Shown: positions 51,965 through 61,138 of the stretch, one piece after another
Numbering within the stretch: position 1 is the first letter of the stretch
How the letters are laid out: each line of letters opens with the position of its first letter
Assembly: GCA_050729795.1 (NCBI GenBank)
Contig: JBOHME010000002.1
Location: 1-64,000 of the forward strand
Length of the DNA stretch: 64,000 nucleotides
From: AP-15 sp050729795
Lineage (GTDB): Bacteria > Pseudomonadota > Alphaproteobacteria > ATCC43930 > CGMCC-115725
Direction: 5' to 3'
The notes under the pieces: model-generated
Seen by the model: the letters and a program-made list of their open reading frames with translations, nothing else
Database searches by the model: none
What the model was told of the DNA's origin: nothing
Position numbers and translations under genes: made by a program

Positions 51965-53104
51965 TTACGCGGGGGTGGTCAGCCGCGCCAAGTCAAAATG
52001 GTAGACGCGGGCGGTGTTGAGGGCGACGATTTTGGCCTGCTCATGCTCCGGCACGCCTTTCAGGATCTCAGAGAGGATCTTGCGTGATTGCGGAAATGTC
52101 GACTCGCTGTGCGGGTAGTCCGAGCCCCACATCATGTTGTCGACACCGATCAAGTCGCGCAGGCGAATGCCGATCGCGTCCTCCTGAAAGCTCAAGAGGA
52201 TGTTGCGGCGGAAGAAGTCGCTCGGCCGCATACCGTTCTTGAAGCGGTAGATCGCCTCACCATGGCGCTCGCGGTAGGTGTAGTCCATCGTCGAGAGAAG
52301 GTGCGGCGCCCAGGCCAGCTCGAACTCGACGATCGCCAGTGTCAGGCGGGGATGGCGTTCGAAGACACCGGAAAAGATCATGTCGCACAGCGACAATGCC
52401 GGATAGAACGCCTTGGTCGCGCGGCTGCTGGCGTCGCGCAATGTCCCGGGACCGGCCCCGCGGATCTTGCCCTGCCGTCGCGTCGCGGTGTGCAGGCTGA
52501 GCGGCAGGCCGAGCGCTTCGCCGGCGGCCCAGAACTTCTCGTATTCGGGCTCATCGTAGCGCCGCTCTTCGGCCGGATATTCGGTGATCATCGCACCCGA
52601 GAGGCCGAGGCGCGCGGCGCGCTCCAGCTCCTTGACCCCGTCCCCGACGTCGTCGAGGTTGATCATCGCCACACCCTTCAACCGGGCGGGGTCGGTGCGG
52701 CAGAACTCGGCGAGCCAGTCATTGTAGGCGCGAAAGATCGCGGACATCAGCGCCCCGTCCGCCACCTTGAAGTAAAAGAGCCCTTGGCTCGGATAGAGGA
52801 CCTCGCCCGCCACCCCGTCGAGCGCCATATCCGCGAGGTGCTGCGCGGGGTCGTAGCCGCCGCGCCGCACGTCTTCAAAGCGGCCCTCGGCGGAGATCGT
52901 CTCAGGGGTCTCGAACCTAGCACCGGTGCTCGAAATCAGGCCGATCCCGGAGAGGACCTGATCCGCCTCGACCACGATTTGGTCAGCGCCGCCGATCCGC
53001 TCGATCCGCGGCGCACGATCGCGGAACCCCCGATCGATGCGGGTCCGCCACAGATCGGGCGGCTCGAACACGTGAGAGTCGGACGAGAGAACGAAGGGCG
53101 GCAT
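51965..53104 (-). CDS. Amidohydrolase family 2 (ACMSD-like) protein
   Basis: 379 residues. MPPFVLSSDSHVFEPPDLW gives the D-S-H metal site, LSLHTATRRQGK another His and MWGSDYPHSESTFPQSRKIL the late Asp. This matches family 2 metal hydrolases/decarboxylases (ACMSD, gamma-resorcylate decarboxylase) acting on carboxylated aromatics or muconates. ATG at 53104 chosen because GGAAAGGG is 6 nt upstream; an ATG 6 nt earlier would have no spacing. Divergent from HpcH/HpaI aldolase by 300 bp. Confidence 0.85.
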   Translation of the reverse strand: MPPFVLSSDSHVFEPPDLWRTRIDRGFRDRAPRIERIGGADQIVVEADQVLSGIGLISSTGARFETPETISAEGRFEDVRRGGYDPAQHLADMALDGVAGEVLYPSQGLFYFKVADGALMSAIFRAYNDWLAEFCRTDPARLKGVAMINLDDVGDGVKELERAARLGLSGAMITEYPAEERRYDEPEYEKFWAAGEALGLPLSLHTATRRQGKIRGAGPGTLRDASSRATKAFYPALSLCDMIFSGVFERHPRLTLAIVEFELAWAPHLLSTMDYTYRERHGEAIYRFKNGMRPSDFFRRNILLSFQEDAIGIRLRDLIGVDNMMWGSDYPHSESTFPQSRKILSEILKGVPEHEQAKIVALNTARVYHFDLARLTTPA

Positions 53105-53403
53105 CGGCATCCCTTTCCCGCTTGACCGCGCAGCAGCAGCTTTGGCAACCGGCGCGCCGCCCGTCAAGCCGAGCGCGCTTGGTCGAGCGACACGTGCTGA
53201 TCACCGACAAACAGGGAATCGCAGGTCGCGATCGGACCGGAACGCGCCGCCCGTTCCTAGAAGCTGCCGGAGCCTGGAATAGGATGCGGCTGCGGTCCCG
53301 GAAACTCCGGCAGCTCGGCGTCGCATCGAGGCGTTATAAATGGGCGTCTGGTCACGCCCTTCGCGCGATGCCGACGCATCATCACCTGTCGCAGGAGAAA
53401 CCC

Positions 53404-54201
53404 ATGCCCGAAAAGTCGATGAAGGAGAAATTGGCGGCCGGCGAGCTCGTGCTGTGCATGAACCTGCGCCTCGCGCGCTCGGTCGATATCGCGATGGTCG
53501 CGAAGGCCGGCGGCTACGATGCGCTCTATGTCGATATGCAGCACGCGCCCTATTCGATCGAGACCACGGCAACGATCTGCGCCGCCTCACTCGGCATCGG
53601 CATCACCCCGCTGGTGCGGGTGCCAAACCATGACGCGCAGTGGATGAGCCGGGTGCTCGACGGTGGCGCCCAGGGCGTCATCCTCCCCGATGTCAACACC
53701 CGGGCGCAGGCCGAAGCGATCGTCAGCGCATGCCGCTTTCCACCAATCGGAAAGCGCTCGGTGATGGGATTGGGGCCGGCGCTCGGGTACCGCGCGGTGC
53801 CGCTCGCCGAGCTGAACCCAAAGCTCAACGCGGAGACGGCGGTTATCGTCATGCTCGAGACCGCGGAGGGCATCGAGAATTGCAAAGCGATCGCCGCCGT
53901 CGATGGTGTCGATGTTCTGCTGATCGGCTCGGGTGACTTGACGACCGATCTCGGCATTCCCGGACAGGTCGACCACCCACGGCTGCGCGCCGCCTATGAA
54001 CAGGTGGCCGCGGCCTGTCGGCTGCATCAGAAGGTGCTGGGAGTGGGCGGGATCCGCCACAACACCGTGCTGCAGGGCGAACTGATCAGGCTCGGAGCGC
54101 GGTTCGTGATTGCCGGCACCGATACCAACTACGTCCTGGCTGGCGCGCGCCAGGATACGGCAGCACTGCGGGCGATCGAGACAGTGGAATCAACCACCTG
54201 A
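53404..54201 (+). CDS. HpcH/HpaI-family class II aldolase
   Basis: 265 residues, TIM barrel: VDIAMVAKAGGYDALYVDMQHAPYS (Asp and His), GVILPDVNTRAQAEAIVSACRFPP, VIVMLETAEGIEN (metal Glu) and LLIGSGDLTTDLGIPGQ (metal Asp). Members cleave 2-keto-3-deoxy sugar acids or 4-hydroxy-2-oxo acids in catabolism. GCAGGAGAAACCC lies before the ATG. Downstream is a convergent LLM gene with a small hairpin between. Confidence 0.88.
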   Translation: MPEKSMKEKLAAGELVLCMNLRLARSVDIAMVAKAGGYDALYVDMQHAPYSIETTATICAASLGIGITPLVRVPNHDAQWMSRVLDGGAQGVILPDVNTRAQAEAIVSACRFPPIGKRSVMGLGPALGYRAVPLAELNPKLNAETAVIVMLETAEGIENCKAIAAVDGVDVLLIGSGDLTTDLGIPGQVDHPRLRAAYEQVAAACRLHQKVLGVGGIRHNTVLQGELIRLGARFVIAGTDTNYVLAGARQDTAALRAIETVESTT

Positions 54202-54231
54202 GGTTGAGGTCCGTTACACCAGCGTCTGCAG

Positions 54232-54251
54232 CATCGGCGGCCGATGATTTT
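54232..54251. terminator. Weak hairpin between convergent genes
   Basis: CATCGG-CGG-CCGATG followed by ATTTT. Only a 6-bp stem with a 3-nt loop, but it is in the right place, 30 bp after the HpcH/HpaI stop and just before the opposing LLM gene stop. Confidence 0.35.
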
Positions 54252-54260
54252 AGATCGCTT

Positions 54261-55475
54261 TTACCACGCCTCGCGGCCGCGGGTGGGGCGTGCTGAGGGA
54301 GCGCCGCCGCCGTGATCGGCGCGGGTGGCGCGCTGCTCGGCTTCGTGCTTGTCGAACATCGCCTTGGCAGCGGCCTGGCGCTTGGCGCTGAACTCCGTCC
54401 GGTTGTCGCCGGCCCATTGGTAGGAGGCGGCGCGCGGCGCGTTGGCCCGGCTGAAATGCGGCATCACATAGCGCGCGTAGAGCTCGTACGAGCGCTTGGT
54501 CGCCTCCCAATCGGCCCAGTTGTGCGCCTGATGCAGAAAGGCGCCGAATTCGCCTTGTTTTTGCTGCAAGCGTTCGATCAGCGCGATCGCGTCGTCGGGG
54601 GTGCCGCACACGCCATAGCGGTTCTCGACAAACCATTCGAGCGGGTCCCGCCCCGCCGGCACGATAAACCGCGGCTGGTTGTTGTTGGCGTAGCCGAGAT
54701 AGCGTTCAAAGCCGAAACGGGCGTTCTTGAAGGCCTGCTCACGGGTTTCGGCGATGTGCATCGGGCCGACGAGGCGCAGCCGGCTGACGTCCATCGAGCG
54801 GCCGTGCTCGGCGGCAACGTCGTTGGCGATTTGCCAGTTCGCCGACAGCGCCTCGTAGCCGAACGGGTTGGTTGCGGCGACGCAGATCATGCCGAGATCG
54901 TACTTGCCGGCGAGCCTGCCGCCCGACGGCGTGTTCGAGCTGACCACCGCCACCTCGGGATAGGGCTTGGTGTAGGGCAGCAGGTGCAGCCGGGCGCCCT
55001 CCATCGTGTACCAGTCGGTTTTTTCGGTGACGATCTCGCCGCGGAAGAGGCGCAGGATCGCATCGAGCGCCTCGGCCATGCGATCGCGCTGGGTCATCGG
55101 GTCGATGCCCATCATGATCGCGTCGCCGGCGAGGAGGCCGGGGCCGGCGCCGAACATGATCCGGCCGCGCGTCATATGGTCGAGCTGCACGATGCGGTCG
55201 GCCACCATCATCGGATGGTGGTAGGGGAGCGAGACGACCCCGGTGCCAAAGCGGATGTGCCGGGTGCGCTCGGCGGCGAAGGCGATAAAGATTTCGGGGG
55301 AAGAGATGATTTCGAACCCCGCCGAATGATGCTCGCCGATCCAGGCCTCGTGAAAGCCGAGCCTGTCGAGCCACTGCATCAGCTCGAGGTCACGCTCCAG
55401 GCACTGGGTCGGGTTCTCTTCGTTGGGATGAAACGGCGGTAGAAAGATCCCGTGGCGGAGATGGGTCAGTGGCAT
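54261..55475 (-). CDS. LLM class flavin-dependent monooxygenase
   Basis: 404 residues. MPLTHLRHGIFLPPFHP, GFHEAWIGEHHSAGFEI (E-H-H of luciferase-like enzymes), RFGTGVVSLPYHHPMMVADRIVQLDH and GRIMFGAGPGLLAGDAI fit the family used for alkanesulfonate, nitrilotriacetate or pyrimidine-like substrates with FMNH2. The C-terminus carries a long helical tail. Divergent from ridA by 79 bp; a shared regulatory region lies between them. Confidence 0.87.
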   Translation of the reverse strand: MPLTHLRHGIFLPPFHPNEENPTQCLERDLELMQWLDRLGFHEAWIGEHHSAGFEIISSPEIFIAFAAERTRHIRFGTGVVSLPYHHPMMVADRIVQLDHMTRGRIMFGAGPGLLAGDAIMMGIDPMTQRDRMAEALDAILRLFRGEIVTEKTDWYTMEGARLHLLPYTKPYPEVAVVSSNTPSGGRLAGKYDLGMICVAATNPFGYEALSANWQIANDVAAEHGRSMDVSRLRLVGPMHIAETREQAFKNARFGFERYLGYANNNQPRFIVPAGRDPLEWFVENRYGVCGTPDDAIALIERLQQKQGEFGAFLHQAHNWADWEATKRSYELYARYVMPHFSRANAPRAASYQWAGDNRTEFSAKRQAAAKAMFDKHEAEQRATRADHGGGAPSARPTRGREAW

Positions 55476-55532
55476 CGAGGGCCTCGCTCCGGTTGGCGCC
55501 GCGCGCGGCCGCGCGGTATCATTGGCGGAGCG

Positions 55533-55538
55533 TATTAT
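55533..55538 (+). promoter_or_regulatory. Candidate -10 box of the ridA gene
   Basis: TATTAT 17 bp upstream of the ATG, in the 79-bp spacer shared with the divergent LLM gene. No convincing -35 box at the correct distance, so it is only a candidate. Confidence 0.3.
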
Positions 55539-55554
55539 AGGGAAAGAGGACGCG

Positions 55555-55971
55555 ATGGCGATCAAGCGCGAGAAGATACAGCCGCGGGGCATCCATGTCC
55601 GCATGGTCGAGGGCCAGGCGCGATACACCCAGGTCGTCACCGTCAGCGGCACCGGCAAGATGATCTTTGTTGCGGGGCAGCTGGCGCGCGATGCGCAAGG
55701 CAATCTGGTTGGCAAGGGTGATATGCGCGCGCAAATTCAACAGGTCGGCGAGAACATCAAGACCTGCCTCGAAGCCGCCGGCGCGACGCTTGCCGACATC
55801 ATCAAGACCAACACCTTTGTCACCAATTACACAGAGTTCGCCAAGCACCCCGATATGCGGATGCGCTATTTCGGGCCGGCGACCCCGACCAGCACAACGG
55901 TCGAAATCAGCCGCCTCGCCGACCCTGACGGGATGATCGAGATTGAGGCGATCGCGGTCATCGACGGCTGA
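55555..55971 (+). CDS. RidA family (enamine/imine deaminase-like) protein
   Basis: 138 residues. GTGKMIFVAGQLARDAQGNLVG, MRAQIQQVGENIKTCLEAAGATLADIIKTNTFVT and STTVEISRLADPDGMIEIEAIAVI are RidA family marks; the Arg that binds carboxylate in RidA (the R in the V-G-x-x-R turn) is not obvious here, so it may be a paralogue with another role. GGAAAGAGGA is a good ribosome site. Its end overlaps the opposing amidase end by 14 nt. Confidence 0.85.
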   Translation: MAIKREKIQPRGIHVRMVEGQARYTQVVTVSGTGKMIFVAGQLARDAQGNLVGKGDMRAQIQQVGENIKTCLEAAGATLADIIKTNTFVTNYTEFAKHPDMRMRYFGPATPTSTTVEISRLADPDGMIEIEAIAVIDG

Positions 55972-57556
55972 CCCTCTGGCGCAATTCCGGCGTCGTTGAA
56001 GGCGGGCGGCGGGCAAGCGTCGCCTGCTCGAAAGCGTAGGCGAGGCGCAGCAATAGGGGCTCGCCCCAGGCGCGGCCGGCGAAGGTGACACCGAACGGAT
56101 ATTCCGGCGTCTCCTCACCGCTTCTGCCGCTGACAAACCCGGCCGGGACCTGCACGCTCGGATAGCCGGCCTTGGCAGCGATCGCGGCACCTGCGGCGCC
56201 GGGGAACACCACGGCGTCGAGCCGGTACCGGTCCATATAGGCGTCGAGCCCCAGGGTGCGCGACGAGCGTAGGTCCATCAGCCGTGCCGAGAGATATTCG
56301 GGCTCGCCAAGATCGCCGCGTGTCGCCGCTGCGGCGAGAAACAGATCCTGGCCAAAGCGTAATGCCTCGCCCGCATGGGCGGTGTTGAACGCGACAATGT
56401 CGTCGAGGCTGCGCATCACGGTCTCGCTGGCCCAGTCATGCAGATAAAGATCGAGATCGTGCTTCAGCTCGTAGATGAAGACCAGCGGCCGGCGCACCGC
56501 CTGGCCAAAGGTCGGGCTTTCCCTATTGCGGTTCAGGATGGCGATCTCGGTGCCGGGACCACCGATCCAGCCGGCGGTCGGCAGATTGGCGCGAATGATG
56601 GTAGCTCCTGCCGCTTCGAGCGCGGCGATCGCCTCGGCCATGATTGTGGCGGCGCGCGGCGGGAGCGGACCGTAATAGACATTGTTGAGCGGATCGGCGG
56701 TGTCGCTCGGCACGCCGATGCGAGCGCCGCGCAGCCCGTCGGCGTCGAGGCCGCTCGTATAATCCGCCGGACGGCGCAGAGCCGCGGTCGCCGGATCGAG
56801 CGGATCGGGCGCCGCCAATACGTTGAGCAGGATCGCCGCGTCGCGCACATTGCGGGTCAATGGGCCAGCGGTGTCCTGGCTGTGCGCGATCGGGACGATG
56901 CCGGCGCGGCTCAAGAGCCCGACCGTCGGCTTGACCGTGACGAGCCCGTTCTGGCAGGCCGGTGACAATAGCGAGCCCGAAGTCTCGGTGCCGAGCGCCG
57001 CTGCTGCGAGCCCCGCCGCGACCGCCGCCGCCGACCCCGAGCTCGATCCGCCAGGCGAGACGAGCGGCACCTCCCGCTCGTCGAGTTGCGGCGCGTAAGG
57101 GTTGCGCACCTGGCCGCCGAGCGAGCTGTACCCGGCCGGCATGTCGATCGCCAATATGTTGGCGAACTCGGTCAGATTGGCCTTGCCGAGGATGATCGCC
57201 CCGGCCTCGCGCAGCAAGCGGGCCACGGTGGCGTCCTGCCGCGCCCGTGCTTCAGCCAGGGCCAACGAGCCAGCAGTCGTATGCTGACGGTCGGCGGTGG
57301 CGATGTTGTCCTTGAGGAGGATCGGGATGCCTGCGAGCGGCCGAAGTGTGTCCGTCCGCCCGGCGTCGAGTGCCGCGGCGAGCACCGACGCGTCCGGGTT
57401 GACCTCGCGCACGGCGTTGATCGACGGCCCGGCGCGGTCATAGGCCGCGATCCGCGCCAGATAGGCTGCGACCAGGGCGGTGGCGCTTGTCTCGCGGGTG
57501 GCGAGCGCCCGCTGCAGATCGCCGATCGTCGCGTTCGCAAGCTCGATCCTGGCCAT
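55958..57556 (-). CDS. Amidase-signature enzyme (amidase/GatA-like hydrolase)
   Basis: 532 residues. AGIPILLKDNIATADRQHTTAG supplies the catalytic Lys, PLVSPGGSSSGSAAAVAAGL and LGTETSGSLLSPA the two Ser of the Ser-Ser-Lys triad, and QNGLVTVKPTVGLLSRAGIVP the conserved end of the signature. Not a GatA: no gatB/gatC neighbours. ATG at 57556 taken for the sequence start; no clear ribosome site and a 14-residue longer frame is possible. Could hydrolyse an amide formed by the nearby LLM/RidA enzymes; inference. Confidence 0.88.
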   Translation of the reverse strand: MARIELANATIGDLQRALATRETSATALVAAYLARIAAYDRAGPSINAVREVNPDASVLAAALDAGRTDTLRPLAGIPILLKDNIATADRQHTTAGSLALAEARARQDATVARLLREAGAIILGKANLTEFANILAIDMPAGYSSLGGQVRNPYAPQLDEREVPLVSPGGSSSGSAAAVAAGLAAAALGTETSGSLLSPACQNGLVTVKPTVGLLSRAGIVPIAHSQDTAGPLTRNVRDAAILLNVLAAPDPLDPATAALRRPADYTSGLDADGLRGARIGVPSDTADPLNNVYYGPLPPRAATIMAEAIAALEAAGATIIRANLPTAGWIGGPGTEIAILNRNRESPTFGQAVRRPLVFIYELKHDLDLYLHDWASETVMRSLDDIVAFNTAHAGEALRFGQDLFLAAAATRGDLGEPEYLSARLMDLRSSRTLGLDAYMDRYRLDAVVFPGAAGAAIAAKAGYPSVQVPAGFVSGRSGEETPEYPFGVTFAGRAWGEPLLLRLAYAFEQATLARRPPSTTPELRQRVSRR

Positions 57557-57604
57557 GGTGAAGCTCGTCGCGTTCGGAATTTGGTGCACTGGGACCAATG
57601 AAAG

Positions 57605-58018
57605 TTAGCCGATCGTTTCTTGCTGTCGTTGCCGAATGGCCTTGATACGATCGCGCGTTCTAAGTACCTTGCGCCGAGTGACTAGGCGCAAAGTTGCGGC
57701 GGCTGATAATGCTGCCACAACTATGGATACTTCTACCAGATGAACCACAGTGAGTGATTGTGGTGGCGTGGTCAGCCACGCGCCCCAAATACTTTCAATC
57801 GCCGCTGGCAATGCTGCGAACGCCGCGCCCACGCATCCCCAAAAAGCCTCCGAGAAGCCATCGACAGCTGTGATGCCCAACATCTCCAATTCGTCGTCAG
57901 AAATGTCATGCCGGAGCAATGTTGGCGGGCGCGTAATAGCAACAGGGTAGGCGGTCGGCCCCAGAACAGGGCGACGGTGAGACACAGAGACAAGTGGCTC
58001 GCCACAACCGCCGGTCAC
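57605..58018 (-). CDS. Small membrane protein, hypothetical
   Basis: Up to 137 residues; start uncertain (a GTG at 58018 or inside the first 30 residues). DISDDELEMLGITAVDGFSEAFWGCVGAAFAALPAAI and VVHLVEVSIVVAALSAAATLRLV form two membrane helices, and the C-terminal tail is basic (RRKVLRTRDRIKAIRQRQQ). Located 3' of the amidase gene's start, 48 bp away on the same strand. No family recognised. Confidence 0.5.
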   Translation of the reverse strand: MTGGCGEPLVSVSHRRPVLGPTAYPVAITRPPTLLRHDISDDELEMLGITAVDGFSEAFWGCVGAAFAALPAAIESIWGAWLTTPPQSLTVVHLVEVSIVVAALSAAATLRLVTRRKVLRTRDRIKAIRQRQQETIG

Positions 58019-58135
58019 GGCATAACAGCTGGACGCCTGCCGCGAACCCGGATTACCTCTTCGCTTGGGGCTGGCGGAGGTACGGGCGGCGGAGCCGGAT
58101 CGGTGGTAGGAGAATTGGTCCGTGGCCGAACAGAC

Positions 58136-58387
58136 CTAACGACTACGGTCGCCCCGTCCGCCATCTGTCCCCGCCCTCATTTTGACCATCAATTCACGTT
58201 GACCACCTGCTTTATCGATAACCACAACCCTCTTGCCATCGCCGACCTGCTCAAGAAGGAAGGCTTCCATGCCAAGCGCCGTTCCAATGGCATCGCCAGT
58301 ATCGACCTGGAGCTCTTTTGTAATTCTTCCGAGATCGCTCTTTGCGGCGTCATCGAGCTCAATTCTGAGCACATACGGTTCGGGCAT
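58136..58387 (-). CDS. Small RHH-like hypothetical protein
   Basis: 83 residues. PYVLRIELDDAAKSDLGRI-x-DTGDAIGTALGMEAFLLEQV is the strand-helix-helix pattern of ribbon-helix-helix proteins that lack a toxin partner, followed by GKRVVVIDKAGGQRELMVK, a short beta hairpin. I recall such small proteins in many bacteria, with unknown function. ATG at 58387 with AAGGACC upstream. It is on the same strand as the small membrane protein, about 120 bp before it. Confidence 0.55.
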   Translation of the reverse strand: MPEPYVLRIELDDAAKSDLGRITKELQVDTGDAIGTALGMEAFLLEQVGDGKRVVVIDKAGGQRELMVKMRAGTDGGRGDRSR

Positions 58388-58801
58388 TGATCGGTCCTTG
58401 CTATCTGCTGCCTAAACAGCCTTCGCGGAAGCGAACACGGTATCGCCAAATACGATCCTTCCGTACATGCGACATGGCGCCCTCTCTCCTCTGCAAACGA
58501 CGGTCTGCCGATCGTAATTCCCCACCGACCGGCAATTTATTAATGCGCTGTTGCTCGACAACTTCCGCGCTAGTTGTGAAGTGTAGCGGCTGATCCTGGC
58601 GAATTGCAACCCCAATCAGCTTGTGGTTAAAGCTACCTTACTTTGAATCAGGCCGAAAAGCTTTTTCGCGCGGTGATGGTCTTGCGGGTCAGCTGTACGG
58701 TTTTGCCGCACCGGGTCCCATTCGCCCCGGAGCGTCTCGGGCGCCATTTAGATCTTGGTCTATGATCGGCGTCCCGATCCTTTGGAGACGCCGACAAGCC
58801 G
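58388..58801. other. Non-coding gap before rnz
   Basis: About 410 bp. The frames found here have no ribosome sites or recognisable products. A TATGAT hexamer near 58758 may be a -10 box for rnz, without a clear partner. Base composition is lower in G+C than the gene that follows. Confidence 0.5.
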
Positions 58802-59737
58802 ATGTTCGATCTGGTGTTTCTCGGCACCGCCGCGGCGGTGCCATCGGCCGATCGCGGCCTGCCGGCGCTTTATGTCGGCCACGGGCCGGACCGGTTTCTT
58901 GTCGATTGCGGGGAAGGGACGCAGCGCCAGCTGCTATGCGCTGGGCTCGGCTTTCGCGGGCTCTCGCGGGTGCTGCTGACCCACGCCCATCTCGACCACA
59001 TCGCCGGGCTGGCGGGTCTCGTCGCGACCCGCGCGTTGTGGGGCCTCGACGATGCGATCGAGATCACTGGCAGCGCCGAGACGATCGCGTTTGTCCGCTA
59101 TTATCTCGCGGTCACCGTCGGCACCGAGCGGGATGACCGCTATCGCTTGCGCGCGGTCGAGCCGGGGGTGGTCATCGCACGGCCGGGCTGGCGGCTCGAT
59201 GCCTTTGCCGTCGCGCATCGCGGAACCCAGAGCCTCGGCTGGCGGTTCTCCGAGGACGCGCGCATCCCGTTGCTGACCGAGCGGCTGGCGGGACTGGGTG
59301 TGCCCGAAGGTGCCATGCGGCGAGAGCTGGCCGCGGGTCGCGCCGTGACGCTCGACAATGGCCGGGTGGTCGCGCCCGAAATGGTTCAAGGGCCTAAAAT
59401 CGCCGGTACCCGGCTCGTTGTGATCGGCGATGTCGAGGAGGTCGCCTCGCTGACGCAGCAAGTCGGCGCGTCGGACGCGCTGGTGATCGAAGCCACCTTT
59501 CTCGACCGTGATGCTGCGCTCGCCCGATCGCGCGGCCATCTGACCGCCGCGTCAGCGGCCTGGCTCGCCCGCGAGGCCGGGGTCGGTGAATTGCTGCTGA
59601 CCCATATTTCCGGTCGCTATCGCCCCGAGGAGATTGCCGCGGAAGCCGCCGCCATCTTTCCACACACGCGGGTCGTCGCCGATCTCGATCGGGTCGCGGT
59701 CACCGCCCGGTCTCGCCCGGCCGGGATCGCGGCATGA
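58802..59737 (+). CDS. rnz: Ribonuclease Z (tRNase Z)
   Basis: 311 residues: LVFLGTAAAVPSADRGLPALYV and LVDCGEGTQRQL start the family; THAHLDHIAGLAGLVATR holds the zinc site (H-x-H-x-D-H), AFAVAHRGTQSLGW another His, and VQGPKIAGTRLVVIGD and LLLTHISGRYRP complete the beta-lactamase-fold active site. It trims tRNA 3' ends. Length normal. A CobW-type gene follows at 71 bp. Confidence 0.93.
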   Translation: MFDLVFLGTAAAVPSADRGLPALYVGHGPDRFLVDCGEGTQRQLLCAGLGFRGLSRVLLTHAHLDHIAGLAGLVATRALWGLDDAIEITGSAETIAFVRYYLAVTVGTERDDRYRLRAVEPGVVIARPGWRLDAFAVAHRGTQSLGWRFSEDARIPLLTERLAGLGVPEGAMRRELAAGRAVTLDNGRVVAPEMVQGPKIAGTRLVVIGDVEEVASLTQQVGASDALVIEATFLDRDAALARSRGHLTAASAAWLAREAGVGELLLTHISGRYRPEEIAAEAAAIFPHTRVVADLDRVAVTARSRPAGIAA

Positions 59738-59808
59738 CGCGCTGCCCTCGACCGCGCCGGCGATTTGGACGACAATCCCACGACTTTGCCAGCGGAGCAT
59801 GCCGCGCG

Positions 59809-60882
59809 ATGAATTCGACCGAACCCTCGCTGATCCCGGTAACGCTGCTGACCGGCTTTTTGGGCAGCGGCAAGACGACCGTGCTCAACCATGTGCTGAA
59901 GCAGCCGGGCATGGCGGCGACCGCGGTCATCGTCAACGAGTTTGGCGAGATCGGCATCGACCATCTCTTGGTCGAGAAGGCCACCGACGACGTCGTGCTG
60001 CTGAACAGCGGATGTCTGTGCTGCACCGTGCGAGGCGACATCGTCGACACGTTGCTCAACCTGTTTGTCGGCCGGGCCAACGGCAAGATCCCGGATTTTG
60101 CTCGGGTTGTGATCGAAACCACCGGGCTTGCCGACCCGGCACCGATCCTGCACACGCTGATCTCCGACCCGCTGGTGGCGGCGCGCTACATGCTCGACGG
60201 GGTGGTGGCGACGGTCGATGCCGTCAACGGCACCGGCACGCTCGACCGTCAGCCGGAGGCGGTCAAGCAGGCCGCGGTCGCCGACCGGCTGCTGCTGACC
60301 AAGACCGACCTCACCGACGCGGACACGGCGGCGGCGCTAACAGCGCGGCTCGCGGCACTCAACCCTGGCGCCCCGCTGGTGTCGGTGGCCGGGGGCGAGG
60401 TCGATCCCGCCCTCTTGTTCAATCTCGGCTTTTACGATCCGAAGACAAAGAGCGTCGATGTGCAGCGCTGGCTGCGCGACGAGGCTTTCGAAGCCGGCCA
60501 CGGGCACGAACACAACCACGAGGGCGTGCACGACGCGGACCGGCCCGACGTCAACCGTCACGACGACCGCATCCGAGCGTTTTGCATCACCCGCGACCAG
60601 CCGATTTCATGGGCGGCGCTGTCGGGCTGGCTCGACGCGCTGGCGACGATGCGGGGCGATGATCTGTTGCGGCTGAAGGCAATCGTGGCGCTGAGCGACC
60701 GCCCGAATGAACCGGTCGTGGTGCACGGTGTCCAGCACCTGTTTCACCCGCCGGTGCTGCTAAAGGAATGGCCCAGCGACGATCACCGCACCCGGATGGT
60801 GTTCATCACCCGCGACCTGCCAAAAGAGGCGATCGAAACGACCCTCGCGGCCTTTGAAAAGGCGATCGACGAAGCCGGATAG
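59809..60882 (+). CDS. COG0523 (CobW/ZigA-type) metallochaperone GTPase with His-rich loop
   Basis: 357 residues. GFLGSGKTTVLNH (P-loop at residues 16-28), IVNEFGEIGID, the CxCC site C69-L-C71-C72 in LNSGCLCCTVRGDI, IETTGLADPAPI, LLTKTDLTD and a C-terminal half with VVHGVQHLFHPPVLLKEWP. Between the domains is a His cluster, GHGHEHNHEGVHDADRP (about residues 230-246), which would bind Zn or Co. Members move zinc, cobalt or nickel to enzymes, and the His cluster favours zinc or cobalt. Starts 71 bp after rnz; ATG at 59809 gives the canonical N-terminus. Confidence 0.93.
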   Translation: MNSTEPSLIPVTLLTGFLGSGKTTVLNHVLKQPGMAATAVIVNEFGEIGIDHLLVEKATDDVVLLNSGCLCCTVRGDIVDTLLNLFVGRANGKIPDFARVVIETTGLADPAPILHTLISDPLVAARYMLDGVVATVDAVNGTGTLDRQPEAVKQAAVADRLLLTKTDLTDADTAAALTARLAALNPGAPLVSVAGGEVDPALLFNLGFYDPKTKSVDVQRWLRDEAFEAGHGHEHNHEGVHDADRPDVNRHDDRIRAFCITRDQPISWAALSGWLDALATMRGDDLLRLKAIVALSDRPNEPVVVHGVQHLFHPPVLLKEWPSDDHRTRMVFITRDLPKEAIETTLAAFEKAIDEAG

Positions 60883-60926
60883 CGCGGCTGCATGGGGCTC
60901 GTGCCTCATCGCAGCGTGATCCGCGC

Positions 60927-61103
60927 ATGGGGTTGACCGAGACCAGCATCGGGCTGGCGGTTTGCCTGCTCGTCCTCGCGGTTGCGATCATTCTCGATCG
61001 CCGCCCGTACCGCCCGGGCAAGCGCAACTACATCCCACTGATGATCCTGGCTCTCGCCGCCGGCATGGTGCTCGGCCGACATCTGCTGGGGTTGCTGTTA
61101 TAG
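60927..61103 (+). CDS. 58-residue two-helix membrane protein
   Basis: A short complete frame, MGLTETSIGLAVCLLVLAVA-IILDRRPYRPGKRN-then LMILALAAGMVLGRHLLGLLL, with two membrane helices joined by a basic loop. It starts 44 bp after the CobW-type gene and is likely in its operon. I recall small proteins of this type in Rhodospirillales genomes; function unknown. The only start with the first helix intact is the ATG at 60927. Confidence 0.7.
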   Translation: MGLTETSIGLAVCLLVLAVAIILDRRPYRPGKRNYIPLMILALAAGMVLGRHLLGLLL

Positions 61104-61138
61104 GCGCAGCGCTGAGACTCGCCGCTAAACCGGGGTCG

